A stretch of DNA of 64,000 bases from Saprospiraceae bacterium (GTDB taxonomy: Bacteria > Bacteroidota > Bacteroidia > Chitinophagales > Saprospiraceae), in contig JAEUUO010000023.1 in NCBI GenBank assembly GCA_016787575.1, positions 146,041 through 210,040 on the forward strand, given 5' to 3'. Made by a program: the position numbers and the translations under genes. Shown piece after piece: positions 18,552-29,100 of the stretch. Position 1 is the first letter of the stretch; each line of letters begins with the position of its first letter. The notes beneath the pieces are model-generated. The model did no database searches. It saw nothing but the letters and a program-made list of their open reading frames with translations, and was not told the DNA's origin.

Positions 18552-18727
18552 GGTCCTTGGTCCATTGTGCATCGAATTAGGTCTTTGGTCCCTGGTCCTT
18601 GGTCCATCGTCCTTGGTCTTTGGTCCTTAGTCCCTAGTCCATCGTCCCTGGTCCATCGTCCATCGTCCTTGATCAATGGTAATTGGCCCATCGTCTTTGG
18701 CCCATGCGTCCATCGTCTTCCTTCTTT
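18552..18727. repeat. Long heptamer array (consensus GGTCCTT/CGTCCAT), right flank of S23-like gene
   Basis: Twenty-two contiguous 7-base units run from 18552 to 18705, then one extra base at 18706 shifts the phase and three more units run to 18727. The commonest units are GGTCCTT, GGTCCAT, CGTCCAT and GGTCTTT. GGTCCTT is the reverse complement of a rotation of ACCAAGG, so this array is an inverted counterpart of 17873-17956. It fills most of the spacer between the S23-like gene and rplM; the rest (18728-18892) is AT-rich upstream sequence of the ribosomal operon. Confidence 0.85.
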
Positions 18728-18841
18728 GTTTCCCCTAGTCTAAATTCCAAATACATCCCAAATTTTGCCTGTTTTTCAGCGAGTTATGAAAATATTTTTG
18801 AAAAAAAGTGGAGAAAAGTGTGGAAAATTGATTGAAGATCT

Positions 18842-18849
18842 TACATTTG
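18842..18849 (+). promoter_or_regulatory. -7 element (TACATTTG) of the rplM operon
   Basis: A match to TAnnTTTG, 43 bases upstream of the rplM GTG start. The expected start is near 18855. The -33 half is weak; a TGTGG lies at about the right distance. Confidence 0.55.
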
Positions 18850-18892
18850 TGCCCGCTTTGAAAAAAGCCAGTATAAATTAAAATTCAATAAA

Positions 18893-19336
18893 GTGAATAC
18901 AAGGAGTTACGAAACAAAACACAGACGCCCGGAAGATGTCCAGCGGAAGTGGTTTGTAATTGATGCGGAGACCCTCGTTGTGGGTCGCCTTTCATCCCAG
19001 ATTGCACATATTCTTAGAGGCAAACACCGGGTAGATTTTACCCCTCACGTGGACTGCGGAGATTGTGTAATAGTTGTAAATGCATCTAAAGTGCGTTTTA
19101 CGGGTAAAAAACTGGATGATAAAGTTTATTTAACCTATAGTGGATATCCAGGAGGTCAAAAGAGCATTACCCCACGACAAATGTTGGAAAAACATCCTAC
19201 ACGTGTCATTGAAACAGCAGTTCGCAAAATGCTACCAAAGAATAAATTAGGAGATGCTATGTTCAGAAAATTATTTGTTTACGAAGGTCCAGAGCATTTT
19301 CATGCTGCTCAAAAACCAGAACCATACACAATTTAA
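18893..19336 (+). CDS. rplM: 50S ribosomal protein L13
   Basis: The 147-residue product has the L13 blocks KWFVIDAETLVVGRLSSQIA, the HVDCGD segment and YSGYPGGQKSI, ending near HFHAAQKPEPYTI. The start codon is GTG at 18893; this gives the usual Bacteroidota N-terminus (SYETKHRRPEDVQRKW), and no nearby ATG fits. First gene of the run rplM-rpsI-rpsB-tsf. Confidence 0.96.
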   Translation: MNTRSYETKHRRPEDVQRKWFVIDAETLVVGRLSSQIAHILRGKHRVDFTPHVDCGDCVIVVNASKVRFTGKKLDDKVYLTYSGYPGGQKSITPRQMLEKHPTRVIETAVRKMLPKNKLGDAMFRKLFVYEGPEHFHAAQKPEPYTI

Positions 19337-19341
19337 GCACT

Positions 19342-19731
19342 ATGGAAATGATCAATGCAATAGGTAGAAGGAAAGCAGCGGTTGCACGCGTTTACCTTAC
19401 AAAAGGAGCCGCCAATGAAGTAATTATAAATGGTCGTGCTTTAAACGAATATTTTCCAATTAAGGACATTGCACAAAAAGTAATGGATCCTATGCAAACG
19501 GTTCAATCCGAACAAACCTACACTGTAAAAGCAGTCGTAGATGGAGGTGGATTGAAAGGTCAGGCTGAAGCTTTGCGTCTGGCAATTTCAAGGGCTTTGT
19601 GTAAAATTGATGCAGCGTTTCGTGCACCTTTGAAAGAAAAGAAATTTTTAACACGCGATGCACGTGAAGTAGAACGTAAAAAATTCGGATTGCGCAAAGC
19701 ACGTCGTAGTACGCAGTTTAGTAAACGTTAA
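19342..19731 (+). CDS. rpsI: 30S ribosomal protein S9
   Basis: The 129-residue product has the S9 signature GGGLKGQAEALRLAISRAL and the basic C-terminal tail KFGLRKARRSTQFSKR, which reaches into the ribosomal P site. It starts 5 bases after the rplM stop. An in-frame ATG at 19348 would give MINAIGRRK and is an equally good start. Confidence 0.96.
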   Translation: MEMINAIGRRKAAVARVYLTKGAANEVIINGRALNEYFPIKDIAQKVMDPMQTVQSEQTYTVKAVVDGGGLKGQAEALRLAISRALCKIDAAFRAPLKEKKFLTRDAREVERKKFGLRKARRSTQFSKR

Positions 19732-19758
19732 TTTCTTAATTTATTATTAAAGAGAAAA

Positions 19759-20472
19759 ATGGAAAAACCTAGTTATAATCAACTTCTTGATGCGAATGTA
19801 CATTTTGGCCACCTTCGTAAAAAGTGGAATCCAAAAATGCGTCAATATATTTTTAAAGAACACAAAGGTGTGCATTTAATTGACTTAAACCGCACAGCAG
19901 AGTGTTTGGAAAAAGCCGGACAAGCATTAAAACAAATTGCTAAATCTGGTAAGAAAATTATGTTCGTTGCTACAAAAAAACAAGCCAGAGACATTGTGTC
20001 TGAAGCAGCAAGAAGTGTCAACATGCCATTTGTTACAGAACGCTGGTTGGGTGGAATGATGACAAATTTTACAACGATTCGCCGTTCTGTTAAAAAAATG
20101 AATAACATCGAGCGAATGCTCGCAGATGGGAATGTTACAAATATTACAAAAAAAGAACGTTTAACCTTAAGCAGAGAACGTGAAAAAATGGAGCGCGTAC
20201 TCGGTGGAGTTGCCAATTTAAACAGATTGCCTTCTGCTGTATTTATAGTTGACATTTTAAACGAGCATTTGGCAGTAGATGAAGCAGATCGTTTGGGTAT
20301 CCGTACTTTTGCTATGGTTGATACCAACAGCGATCCAAATTTGGTTGACTTTCCAATTCCGGCAAATGACGATTCATCTAAATCGATTGAGATCATTACC
20401 CGTTATATGGTTGAGGCAATTAAGGAAGGATTGGAAGAACGCAACGCAGAAGTTAAAGAAGAAGCGAATTAA
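19759..20472 (+). CDS. rpsB: 30S ribosomal protein S2
   Basis: The 237-residue product shows the S2 motifs LLDANVHFGHLRKKWNPKM, the RWLGGMMTNF block and the C-terminal DTNSDPNLVDFPIPANDD. It lies 27 bases after rpsI and 29 bases before tsf in the usual Bacteroidota order. Confidence 0.97.
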   Translation: MEKPSYNQLLDANVHFGHLRKKWNPKMRQYIFKEHKGVHLIDLNRTAECLEKAGQALKQIAKSGKKIMFVATKKQARDIVSEAARSVNMPFVTERWLGGMMTNFTTIRRSVKKMNNIERMLADGNVTNITKKERLTLSREREKMERVLGGVANLNRLPSAVFIVDILNEHLAVDEADRLGIRTFAMVDTNSDPNLVDFPIPANDDSSKSIEIITRYMVEAIKEGLEERNAEVKEEAN

Positions 20473-20501
20473 TTTATTTTATATTTTATCAATTAGGCAT
20501 T

Positions 20502-21338
20502 ATGAGTTTTACCTTATCAGCAGCGGATGTTAAAAATTTAAGAGATACGACCGGAGCCGGTATGATGGATTGCAAAGCAGCCCTTACCGAAGCAGAAGGC
20601 GATTTTGAAAAAGCAATAGAAATTCTTCGTAAAAAGGGTCAAAAATTATCCATTAAGCGTGCAGACCGCGAAGCCAAAGAAGGAGTTGTTATTGCAAAAG
20701 TAAATGATTCTAAAACCAAAGGAGTTGTTGTAAAGGTGAGTTCTGAAACAGATTTTGTTTCAAAAAATGAGGATTTTATCAACACCGCAAAGAAAATTGC
20801 CGATATCGCATTGACAACTTTCCCCGCAAGCCTTGAAGAACTGCTGAAACAAACGTTTGAAGGAAATACTAGCATCGGAGATAAAGTGACCGATATGGTT
20901 GCAGCAATAGGCGAAAAAATTGAATTGACCAATTACGAAACCATGGAAGCACCGCAAGTGGAATTTTACATTCACATGGGTAACAAAGCAGGGGTTTTGG
21001 TTGGATTAAATAAAAATGGTGCCCAATTTACCGATGCAGGTAAAGACGTTGCAATGCAGATTGCTGCAATGAAACCTATTGCATTGGATAAATCAGATGT
21101 CGATAGCGGTGTCATTGCAAAGGAAATCGAAATTGGAAAAGAGCAAGCACGCGCAGAAGGTAAACCGGAAGCCATGCTTGAAAAAATAGCCCTCGGCAAA
21201 TTGGAAAAATTCTATAAAGAAAGCACTTTGTTGCATCAGCAATTTGTAAAAGATGGATCACATACCATTTCATCTTACCTAAAATCAATCGACAAAGATT
21301 TAACTGTTACCGGTTTTAAACACGTTAAACTCGGATAG
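20502..21338 (+). CDS. tsf: Translation elongation factor Ts
   Basis: The 278-residue product is the nucleotide exchange factor for EF-Tu. It opens with a UBA-like domain (AADVKNLRDTTGAGMMDCKA, then AIEILRKKGQKLS), followed by VKVSSETDFVSKNEDF and the IHMGNKAGVLVGL segment of the dimerisation/core domain. The gene closes the rplM-rpsI-rpsB-tsf run and is followed by a spacer made almost wholly of short-period repeats. Confidence 0.96.
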   Translation: MSFTLSAADVKNLRDTTGAGMMDCKAALTEAEGDFEKAIEILRKKGQKLSIKRADREAKEGVVIAKVNDSKTKGVVVKVSSETDFVSKNEDFINTAKKIADIALTTFPASLEELLKQTFEGNTSIGDKVTDMVAAIGEKIELTNYETMEAPQVEFYIHMGNKAGVLVGLNKNGAQFTDAGKDVAMQIAAMKPIALDKSDVDSGVIAKEIEIGKEQARAEGKPEAMLEKIALGKLEKFYKESTLLHQQFVKDGSHTISSYLKSIDKDLTVTGFKHVKLG

Positions 21339-21350
21339 GAAGAAATTTGA

Positions 21351-21554
21351 AGTCTATTATAGTCTATAGTCTATAGTCTGTAGTTTGTTGTCTGGAGGAA
21401 TGTTGCAATCTTGCAATGGTTCAATTCTAGAATGCTTTAATCTCTTTAATCCAAAAATCCTGTGAATCCTGATTCTGACATAGAAGACGGGTCTTTGTTC
21501 TCTAGCCTTTCGCCTTTCCCCCCTGGCCTTTAACCTATTCCTCTATCCTTCCTA
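21351..21554. repeat. Composite heptamer-octamer-heptamer arrays filling the tsf-pyrH spacer
   Basis: Three arrays follow one another. At 21351-21395 are AGTCTAT-type heptamers (AGTCTAT with a three-base slip, then AGTCTAT, AGTCTAT, AGTCTGT, AGTTTGT, TGTCTGG). At 21401-21440 are five octamers: TGTTGCAA, TCTTGCAA, TGGTTCAA, TTCTAGAA, TGCTTTAA. At 21506-21554 are seven pyrimidine-rich heptamers (CCTTTCG, CCTTTCC, CCCCTGG, CCTTTAA, CCTATTC, CTCTATC, CTTCCTA). Phase is kept within each block. The array block separates pyrH from tsf, which are adjacent in many bacteria. Confidence 0.8.
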
Positions 21555-21591
21555 TTATAAATATTCTCTATATTTACTCAAACATTCAAAC

Positions 21592-22299
21592 ATGCCAAAG
21601 TATAAACGAATCCTGTTGAAATTGAGCGGGGAAGCACTGATGGGAGATCAGGCATATGGAATTGAGCCACAGATGTTAAAATATTATGCCAGTCAAATTA
21701 AAATGGCTGTAAGTCATAAAGTTGAATTGGCCGTTGTAATTGGAGGAGGAAATATATTTCGTGGAATGGATGGTGAAGGCTCAGGAATTGAGCGGGTTCA
21801 AGGTGATTACATGGGTATGTTGGCTACTTGCATCAATGGAATGGCATTACAAAGTGCCTTGGAATTAATAGGAGTTTATACCCGATTGATTACTGCCATT
21901 GAAATGCGTCAAATAGCTGAACCATACATCCGCCGACGTGCAGTACGCCATTTGGAAAAAGGCCGCGTCATCATTTTTGCAGCCGGGACCGGTAATCCAT
22001 ATTTTACTACAGATTCTGCGGCCGCTTTACGGGCCAGTGAATTGAATGTGGATGTAATTTTAAAAGGAACTCGTGTAGATGGAATTTATGATAAAGATCC
22101 CCTGAAATTTAAAGATGCTGTGAAATTTGAACATCTTGGATTTGACGAAGTGATTTCACGTGGATTGCAAGTCATGGATATGACAGCATTTACAATGTGT
22201 AAAGAAAATCACATGCCAATCGTCGTGTTTGATATCAATCAGACCAGCAATTTTGAGCGAATTATTTTAGGAGAACATGTAGGTACATTGGTTAGTTAA
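21592..22299 (+). CDS. pyrH: UMP kinase
   Basis: The 235-residue product is the bacterial UMP kinase of the amino-acid-kinase fold, phosphorylating UMP to UDP. Motifs are KYKRILLKLSGEAL at the N-terminus, VIGGGNIFRG, GMLATCINGMALQSALE, AAGTGNPYFTTDSAAALRA (the ATP/UMP site) and LKGTRVDGIYDKDP. It is followed by a strong terminator hairpin; no frr gene follows, unlike the common pyrH-frr pairing. Confidence 0.96.
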   Translation: MPKYKRILLKLSGEALMGDQAYGIEPQMLKYYASQIKMAVSHKVELAVVIGGGNIFRGMDGEGSGIERVQGDYMGMLATCINGMALQSALELIGVYTRLITAIEMRQIAEPYIRRRAVRHLEKGRVIIFAAGTGNPYFTTDSAAALRASELNVDVILKGTRVDGIYDKDPLKFKDAVKFEHLGFDEVISRGLQVMDMTAFTMCKENHMPIVVFDINQTSNFERIILGEHVGTLVS

Positions 22300-22320
22300 A
22301 AATTACTATCTGTTACAATT

Positions 22321-22364
22321 CAAATTCCCAAACTCTGGGTTTCAATCCAGAGTTTGGGAATTTG
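22321..22364 (+). terminator. Strong intrinsic terminator after pyrH
   Basis: An 18-bp perfect stem (22321-22338 with 22347-22364) closes an 8-base loop and is followed by TCTTT. It lies 21 bases after the pyrH stop. The near-perfect symmetry, with an A/T-rich outer end, would allow it to work in both directions. Confidence 0.85.
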
Positions 22365-22421
22365 TCTTTATAACATGTTTAATTTTAGCTTCATATTAAA
22401 TATTTTTTATATATAATTGAT

Positions 22422-22429
22422 TAACTTTG
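22422..22429 (+). promoter_or_regulatory. -7 element (TAACTTTG) at the ruvA start, probably leaderless
   Basis: A full match to TAnnTTTG ending only 7 bases before the ruvA ATG at 22437. Transcription would begin about at the start codon, giving little or no 5' leader. The -33 half is not clear. Confidence 0.6.
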
Positions 22430-22436
22430 TGCATCC

Positions 22437-23027
22437 ATGATTTATTCAGTTAGCGGGACTATTTCTGTCAAACATCCAAACTATGTCGTTGTAGAAACGC
22501 AAGGCATCGGATATCAGATTTTTATAAGCCTGCATACTTACAGTCAACTGGAAGGATTGAAACAAGTTAAAATGTTGACCCATTTAATTATAAAAGAGGA
22601 TGGGCACCATTTATATGGATTTTTGACAGAAGAGGAACGGCAATTATTCATTCTATTAATATCAGTAAATGGTGTAGGTCCAAATACGGCTAGGTTAATC
22701 TTGTCCTCATTGGATCCATCCGGAATCAAATCAGCTATCAATTTAAAAGATGATGCAGTCTTTCGTAAAATAAAAGGGGTCGGCCCCAAAACGGCCCAAC
22801 GAATCATCATTGATTTGTTTGATAAATTAGGAAAGGACCTGAATGTAGGGACTTCTCATCCGGTTCAATCCGGAAATCAGGTAAAATCTGAGGCCATTTC
22901 AGCATTATTGGCCTTGGGTTTTAACCGGAATGCAATAGACCAGGCATTTAAATTAATTCCGGAAGCTTCACAATCTGATGTAGCCATAGAAGTCTTGATA
23001 AAATTGGCACTAAAAAAATTATCCTGA
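22437..23027 (+). CDS. ruvA: Holliday junction branch migration protein RuvA
   Basis: The 196-residue product has the RuvA layout: an N-terminal OB domain (about 1-62; IYSVSGTISVKHPNYVVVE), two helix-hairpin-helix motifs (LLISVNGVGPNTARLIL and KGVGPKTAQRIIIDL) in domain II, and a C-terminal domain III that contacts RuvB (AISALLALGFNRNAIDQAF). It binds four-way junctions and loads the RuvB motor during recombination. It sits just upstream of sprA, a neighbour pair seen in other Bacteroidota. Confidence 0.95.
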   Translation: MIYSVSGTISVKHPNYVVVETQGIGYQIFISLHTYSQLEGLKQVKMLTHLIIKEDGHHLYGFLTEEERQLFILLISVNGVGPNTARLILSSLDPSGIKSAINLKDDAVFRKIKGVGPKTAQRIIIDLFDKLGKDLNVGTSHPVQSGNQVKSEAISALLALGFNRNAIDQAFKLIPEASQSDVAIEVLIKLALKKLS

Positions 23028-23041
23028 AGTCTTGTAAAACA

Positions 23042-23049
23042 TACCTTTG
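23042..23049 (+). promoter_or_regulatory. -7 element (TACCTTTG) upstream of sprA
   Basis: A match to TAnnTTTG, followed by CGCC, 14 bases after the ruvA stop. It suggests sprA has its own promoter and that the coding start lies downstream at 23107 rather than at the TTG at 23047, which lies inside this element. Confidence 0.55.
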
Positions 23050-23106
23050 CGCCAATTTCTACGTTATAGTCAGGCGGTTTTTTCTTCAAAATACTTGAAA
23101 TCTCTT

Positions 23107-26100
23107 ATGTTGAGTGCGGAACGTACACTAATCTTATTGTTTTTTCTGTTTTTCTTGCAATGCCAACTTTCGGCAGGCGGTCATGCTGTACCTAACTGGG
23201 ATGAAGGTATCTATGCTACATCAGCAGATACAGTTCCTCTAAAGGATCGTCCGGGAAATTTTGTCCAAAATCCTAAGGATAACCCTTTTGATTTGAAAGA
23301 CCCTAAAGTCGTAGAACAAAAAATTGAATACGATCCAATAACCGGCGATTATAAAGTGACCGAAAAAATTGGCGAAGAACATTACCGTCCTTCTAGCAAT
23401 CTCAGCTTTACTGAATTCATGAACTTTAAAGCCAGGCAACAGGATCGGGAATACATGAAAAATTTAGCCGGAATCAGTACCACCAGACGCAATACGGAAG
23501 GCATTATCGATCCAATTACCAAATTGGATTTAAAGAAAAATCTGGCTGATAAATTATTTGGAGGATTTGGCATTGATATCAAACCACAAGGTTCTATTGG
23601 ATTTACTCTGGGAGCGAATTATTCATTTACAGACAATCCTCAAATTCCTGAAAGACAAAAGAGACAGTTAACTCCCGATTTTGATATGGATATCCGCATG
23701 GATGTAACCGGAAATATTGGTGACAAATTAAAACTCAATACAAATTACGATACGAAAGCTGCATTTGATTTTGAAAATAAATTGAAGCTTGCTTATGATT
23801 CAGAAAAATTTTCTGAAGACGATATCATTAAAAAAATTGAAGCAGGTAATGTGAGTTTGCCTTTACGAACAAACTTGATACAGGGAAGTCAAAATCTGTT
23901 TGGTTTTAAAACAGATTGGCAATTTGGTTACCTCCGATTAACAGGTTTGGTATCGCAACAAAAATCTAAACAAGAAAGTATACAAACAAAAGGTGGAGGA
24001 GTTTATCAGGAATATGAAGTTCGACCAGATCAATACGATGAAAACCGACATTTCTTTTTAAGTCATTACAATCGCAACAGCTACGAAACAGCACTGGCAA
24101 ATTTACCAGAGATCAACAGTCAATTTAAAATTAAAAATATTGAAGTTTGGTTGACAGAAGATGCACAAAATAGTCGTGAAACTGAATTGAGAGATATTGT
24201 TGCTTTGAATGATCTCGGTGTTTCGGAATTAGAGCTTTTTGATATGGATCAAGCGCAAGCACAAACTTATTTGCCAGGTCGTGCAGTATCCCGTGATAAA
24301 GGAGGGGCTTTTGTTCCATCCAATACATCCAATACCTTGATGGATCGCATCCTTTCAAATGACGAGGCCCGCGATTTAAATAAAGTAGTGCGTTATCTTT
24401 CAGATCCTGCCGGATTGAATTTAAAACAAGGTCGTGATTTTGAGAAAGTACGTGCAAAACGATTGAGTCCGAATGAATACAGCTACAATCCTGAATTGGG
24501 TTTTATTTCATTGCGTGTCAGACCACGGCCTAATCAGGTTTTGGCCGTTTCTTATCAATATTTACAAAATGGTAGAGAAATAGATCCTCGCACAGGAGCC
24601 GTTTATAAGGTTGGTGAAATGAGTTCTGACGTTAAATCAGACTCATTAAGTTACAAAGTCATTTTTGTAAAGATGTTGAAATCTTCCGGACAACGTACGG
24701 ATTTACCATCGTATAAATTGATGATGAAAAATGTGTATCCAACCGGTGGATTTAATTTGAATCAGGAGGATTTTACCATGGATATATTTTATGAAGACCA
24801 GGATGGAATTTCAAAAAGATATATTCAGGAAATAGAAGGCTATCCTTTGTTGAATTTATTCAACATGGATTTTTTAAATAAAACCAATGATCCGCAACCC
24901 GATGGAGTTTTTGATTTTATCAGCGGGCAAACAGTTATTCCTGCAAGTGGTGCTGTCATTTTTCCGGTACTTGAACCGTTTGGTTCCTCTTTGAAAAAAT
25001 TATTGGGTAAAGTCATTAAGGATCCAAATCAATTGGATGCTGTTTTTAATAAATATAAATATACAGAGCTGTACGATACTTCTATTACAGCAGCGCGCCG
25101 TGAATTAAAATCAAATCAATTTTTAATTAAGGGAACCTATAAGAGTGGAAAGTCAAATGAAATTCCGTTAAATACGTTTAACCTGGATCCCAATGCACGT
25201 ATTATAGTAAGTGCCGGATCACTTACTTTAAATGAAGGTGCTGATTACATTGTGGATCGCAATTTGGGAAAAGTTACCATTCTCAATGAAGCTTTGTTGC
25301 AATCAGGAGTTCCCATTAGTGTAAAATTTGAAGACAATGCGCTTTTTAGTTTCCAAACAAAAACCATGATTGGTTTGCGAGCAGAATATTCCAAACGGAA
25401 AGATTTATCCTTTGGTGCAACGTATATGCATTTATTTGAGAAACCATTTACCGAAAAAGTAAACATAGGTGAAGACCCCATCAACAATCGAATTGTGGGA
25501 TTGGATTTTAACGTCAAACAAAAAGCTCCGTGGTTGACAAGTGCATTGGATAAGTTGCCATTTTATTCAACCAAAGAAGCTTCAAGCTGGACTGCTCAAG
25601 CTGAAGCAGCAGCCTTGTTGCCGGGTCACTCGAAGGCCATCAACCAACAAGGAAGTGAAGGAGGTGTAGTCTATATTGATGATTTTGAAGGTAGTTCATC
25701 CGGAATTGGTTTGGGTTTTAATGTTTCGCAATGGATTTTGGCAAGTGCACCGCAAGGATTAAATGATCCTGCATTTTATGGTTCCGGTATCTATGACAAT
25801 CCAATCAGCAATGCCAATCGTGCTTTATTAAGTTGGTATCGCATCGATGATTATGCGCGAGTAGATAGCAGGAATCTTTCCAATTCCTATTCCCGATTGG
25901 TAGATGAAACTGAAATATTTCCAACTAAACAAAGACCCCTTGGATTTAGTACGGAGTTGACTTTTGACATGACCTATTACCCCAGAGAAAAAGGTCCTTA
26001 TAATTTTGATGTGGCAGGAGGACTTACTGGGACAGATCCAAAGCTAGGTACTGTATCTACCGGAGGGATTGATCCCGATAATAATTTATTACTTCCGGAA

Positions 26101-29100
26101 ACACGTTGGGGTGGATTGATGACCCGATTAAATACAGTTGATTTTGAAGCCAACAACGTAGAATACATTGATTTTTGGATGTTGAATCCATTTTTGGAAA
26201 AAGCTGATCCCAATGATCCGGTAACCGGGAATGGTAGAATTTATTTGCAGTTGGGGACTTTTTCAGAGGATATTTTAAAAGACGGCAAACAACAATTTGA
26301 ACATGGATTGCCTACTAAGACAATACCACTCAGAACCGATGTCAGTGTGTTTGGAAATATTGCGAGAGTTCCGCCAATTACTAGCAGTTTTGATGTCAAC
26401 GACAGAGAACAACAAGATTTAGGATATGATGGATTGAATAGTGAATCCGATCAATTGCCAAAAGAAGAACTTACATTTTTTAAAGATTATTTGGATAAGC
26501 AAAAAGCTTACCTCAACCCTCAGGCATTGCAGAAAGTTATTTTGGATCCATCCAATGACAATTACGTATCCTATCGCTCCAATACATTTACAGGCAATGA
26601 AACGGTATTGCAGAAATACAAACGATACAACATGCCAGAAGGTAACGGGCAAATTGAGACAGGCAATGCACAATCCACTGCTTATACAGGATATCCGGAC
26701 CAGGAAGACTTAAATTACGATAAATCACTCAATGAGATTGAGTCCTATTACAATTATGAAATTCCATTAACGCGCACCGCTGACAATAAAATTTATTTTG
26801 ATCCATCGGATCCAAAAAATTACGTTACGGATACGGTAATTGTTAGACCACCAAATTCTAACAATGTAGAAGAAGTGTGGTATCGTTTTCGCATTCCGGT
26901 AAAATCAGGAACAGCAGTAGGTGAGATCAAAGATTTTCGTTCGATTCAATCCATGCGGATGTTATACACCGGTTTTGATCAAACAGTTACTTTCCGTTTT
27001 ATTAAATTTCAACTGGGAAGAAACTCCTGGAGGAAGTACAAGGATTTTTGTGCAGCAGGACAAGATGATGGAAACAAAAGTTTAATACTTGATAAAGTAG
27101 ATATCGAAGAAAATTCAGGAAAAACTCCCTTTAATTACACAACACCACCTGGTATTCAACGCGAGCGGTTTTACAGTACGCAATATGCCGATATCCAACA
27201 GAATGAATCGTCTTTATTATTGCGTAAAGAAGGATTGTTGGCAGGTTGTGAAAATTCAATTTATAAAATTATTGATTTGGACATTCGCAAATACAAACGC
27301 ATTAAAATGTTTGTGCACGGAGAATCCATTAAATCAAAAAACACAGACAGTGTGTGTGTATTCATGCGCTTAGGAAAAGATTTTAGCAACAATTATTACG
27401 AGTACGAAATTCCTTTGCGATATTCCAACGAAGCGTTTTTTAACATCCGGGATTCCATTTGGCCGAAAGATGATGAATTTGATTTTCCATTGCAATTGTT
27501 GTTGGATCTAAAAAACAAACGAAACAACGATCCCAATGCTTCTTTAAATAGCTTGTATGAAATTTCTGATCCTGATAAACCAGGTAATAAGGTTCGTATT
27601 ATCGGAAATCCGACCATCGGATTGGTGCGTGGTGTTCAATTGGGTTTTAAAAATAAAGGAGGAGAGGATATCGAAGATCTTGAGGTTTGGCTGAATGAAT
27701 TGCGATTGACCGGATTGGAAGAAAAAGGCGGTATAGCAGCACAAGCTCGTGCAGAATTGCAATTGGCTGATTTGGGAAATCTAAGTTTGGCGGGTAATTA
27801 TTCGAGTGTAGGTTGGGGAGGAATTGATCAAAAACTCGATCAAAGAGCGAAGGAGGAAACCAAGCAGTTTGACGGAACTATGAATATCTCGCTGGATAAA
27901 TTTTTGCCAGAAAAAGTAGGAGTTCGTTTGCCATTATCGCTGCAACTTTCTAAAACGATTCGTACGCCTGAGTATGATCCCAACAATACCGATTTAAAAT
28001 TAAAGGATCAGATTAAAGCAGCTTCCAGTAAACAGAAGAAAGATTCGATACGTGAATTAGCAATTGATTATTCTGATATAAAAAGTTTTGCTTTAAATAA
28101 CATACGAAAAGAACGCAAGGGAAATAGCAAACCCAAACCTTGGAATATTGAAAATTTTTCAGTAAGTTATGCACAATCAGTTGCTAACAAACACAATCCT
28201 GTTATTGCAGAGGATAAATTAAAAACACAGCAAGGTGGAGTGGATTATAATTTTTCGTTGACTCCTAAATACATTGAGCCTTTAAAGAAAGTTATTAAAA
28301 ATCCCAACTTAAAGTTTTTGTCTGAAATCAATTTCAATTTTATACCAAATTCTTTTTCAGTCCGTAATGCATTGGATCGGAAAGCATCCACCAGAATTTA
28401 TCGATTTGCAGCGCCAAAATACAGCACATGGGAAGATCGAAAATTTTCATGGAACCGGGATTATACCTTGACCTGGGATTTTACAAGATCCCTTAAATTT
28501 AATTTTAGTGCAAGAAATGAAGCAGCTGTTGATGAAATTACTTTTAATCCTCTAAGGCAGACCCATGTCAATCCAATTACCGGAGAGGCAGTGGATGCCT
28601 CTGAACGCGGTAAATTTGTGCGTGAGAATCTTGCAAATTTTGGAAGGAATAAAGATTACAAACACAATTTCACATTAGCGTATGCAGTTCCAACCAGACT
28701 TTTTCCATATTTGGATTTTGTAACCATTCGAACGCAGTATACAGCCAATTACAATTGGGCAGCGGGTTCATTAAACAGCATTGATTCATTGGGTTCTGTT
28801 ATCAGCAATGGACAAACAATAAGTTTAACCAATGAATTTAATTTTACTACTTTATACGGCAAGTCAAAATTTTTGAAAAAATATTCCGGCGAAGGTGTTT
28901 CATCCGGTCGATTCCGTCCTGCAAACAAAAGTCGTGAAAATGCAAAACCAGAAGAAACTGAAAAAGGAACTAAAAATAAAAAGGAGAAATCCGAGAAAGT
29001 GAATCCATTTATAAAAGTTGCAGTAACACCATTGATTATGTTAAAGAGGGTGCAGCTCAATTTTAGTCAGAACCGTGCAACTACAATACCCGGATTTATG

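Noticed and set aside
17873..18727. CRISPR array interpretation of the 17.9-18.7 kb repeats
   Set aside because: The units are 7 bases, contiguous, without spacers, and no cas genes are nearby.
23047..23106. TTG start for sprA 60 bases upstream of the chosen ATG
   Set aside because: It lies inside a TACCTTTG -7 element and adds 20 residues before an otherwise normal signal peptide.
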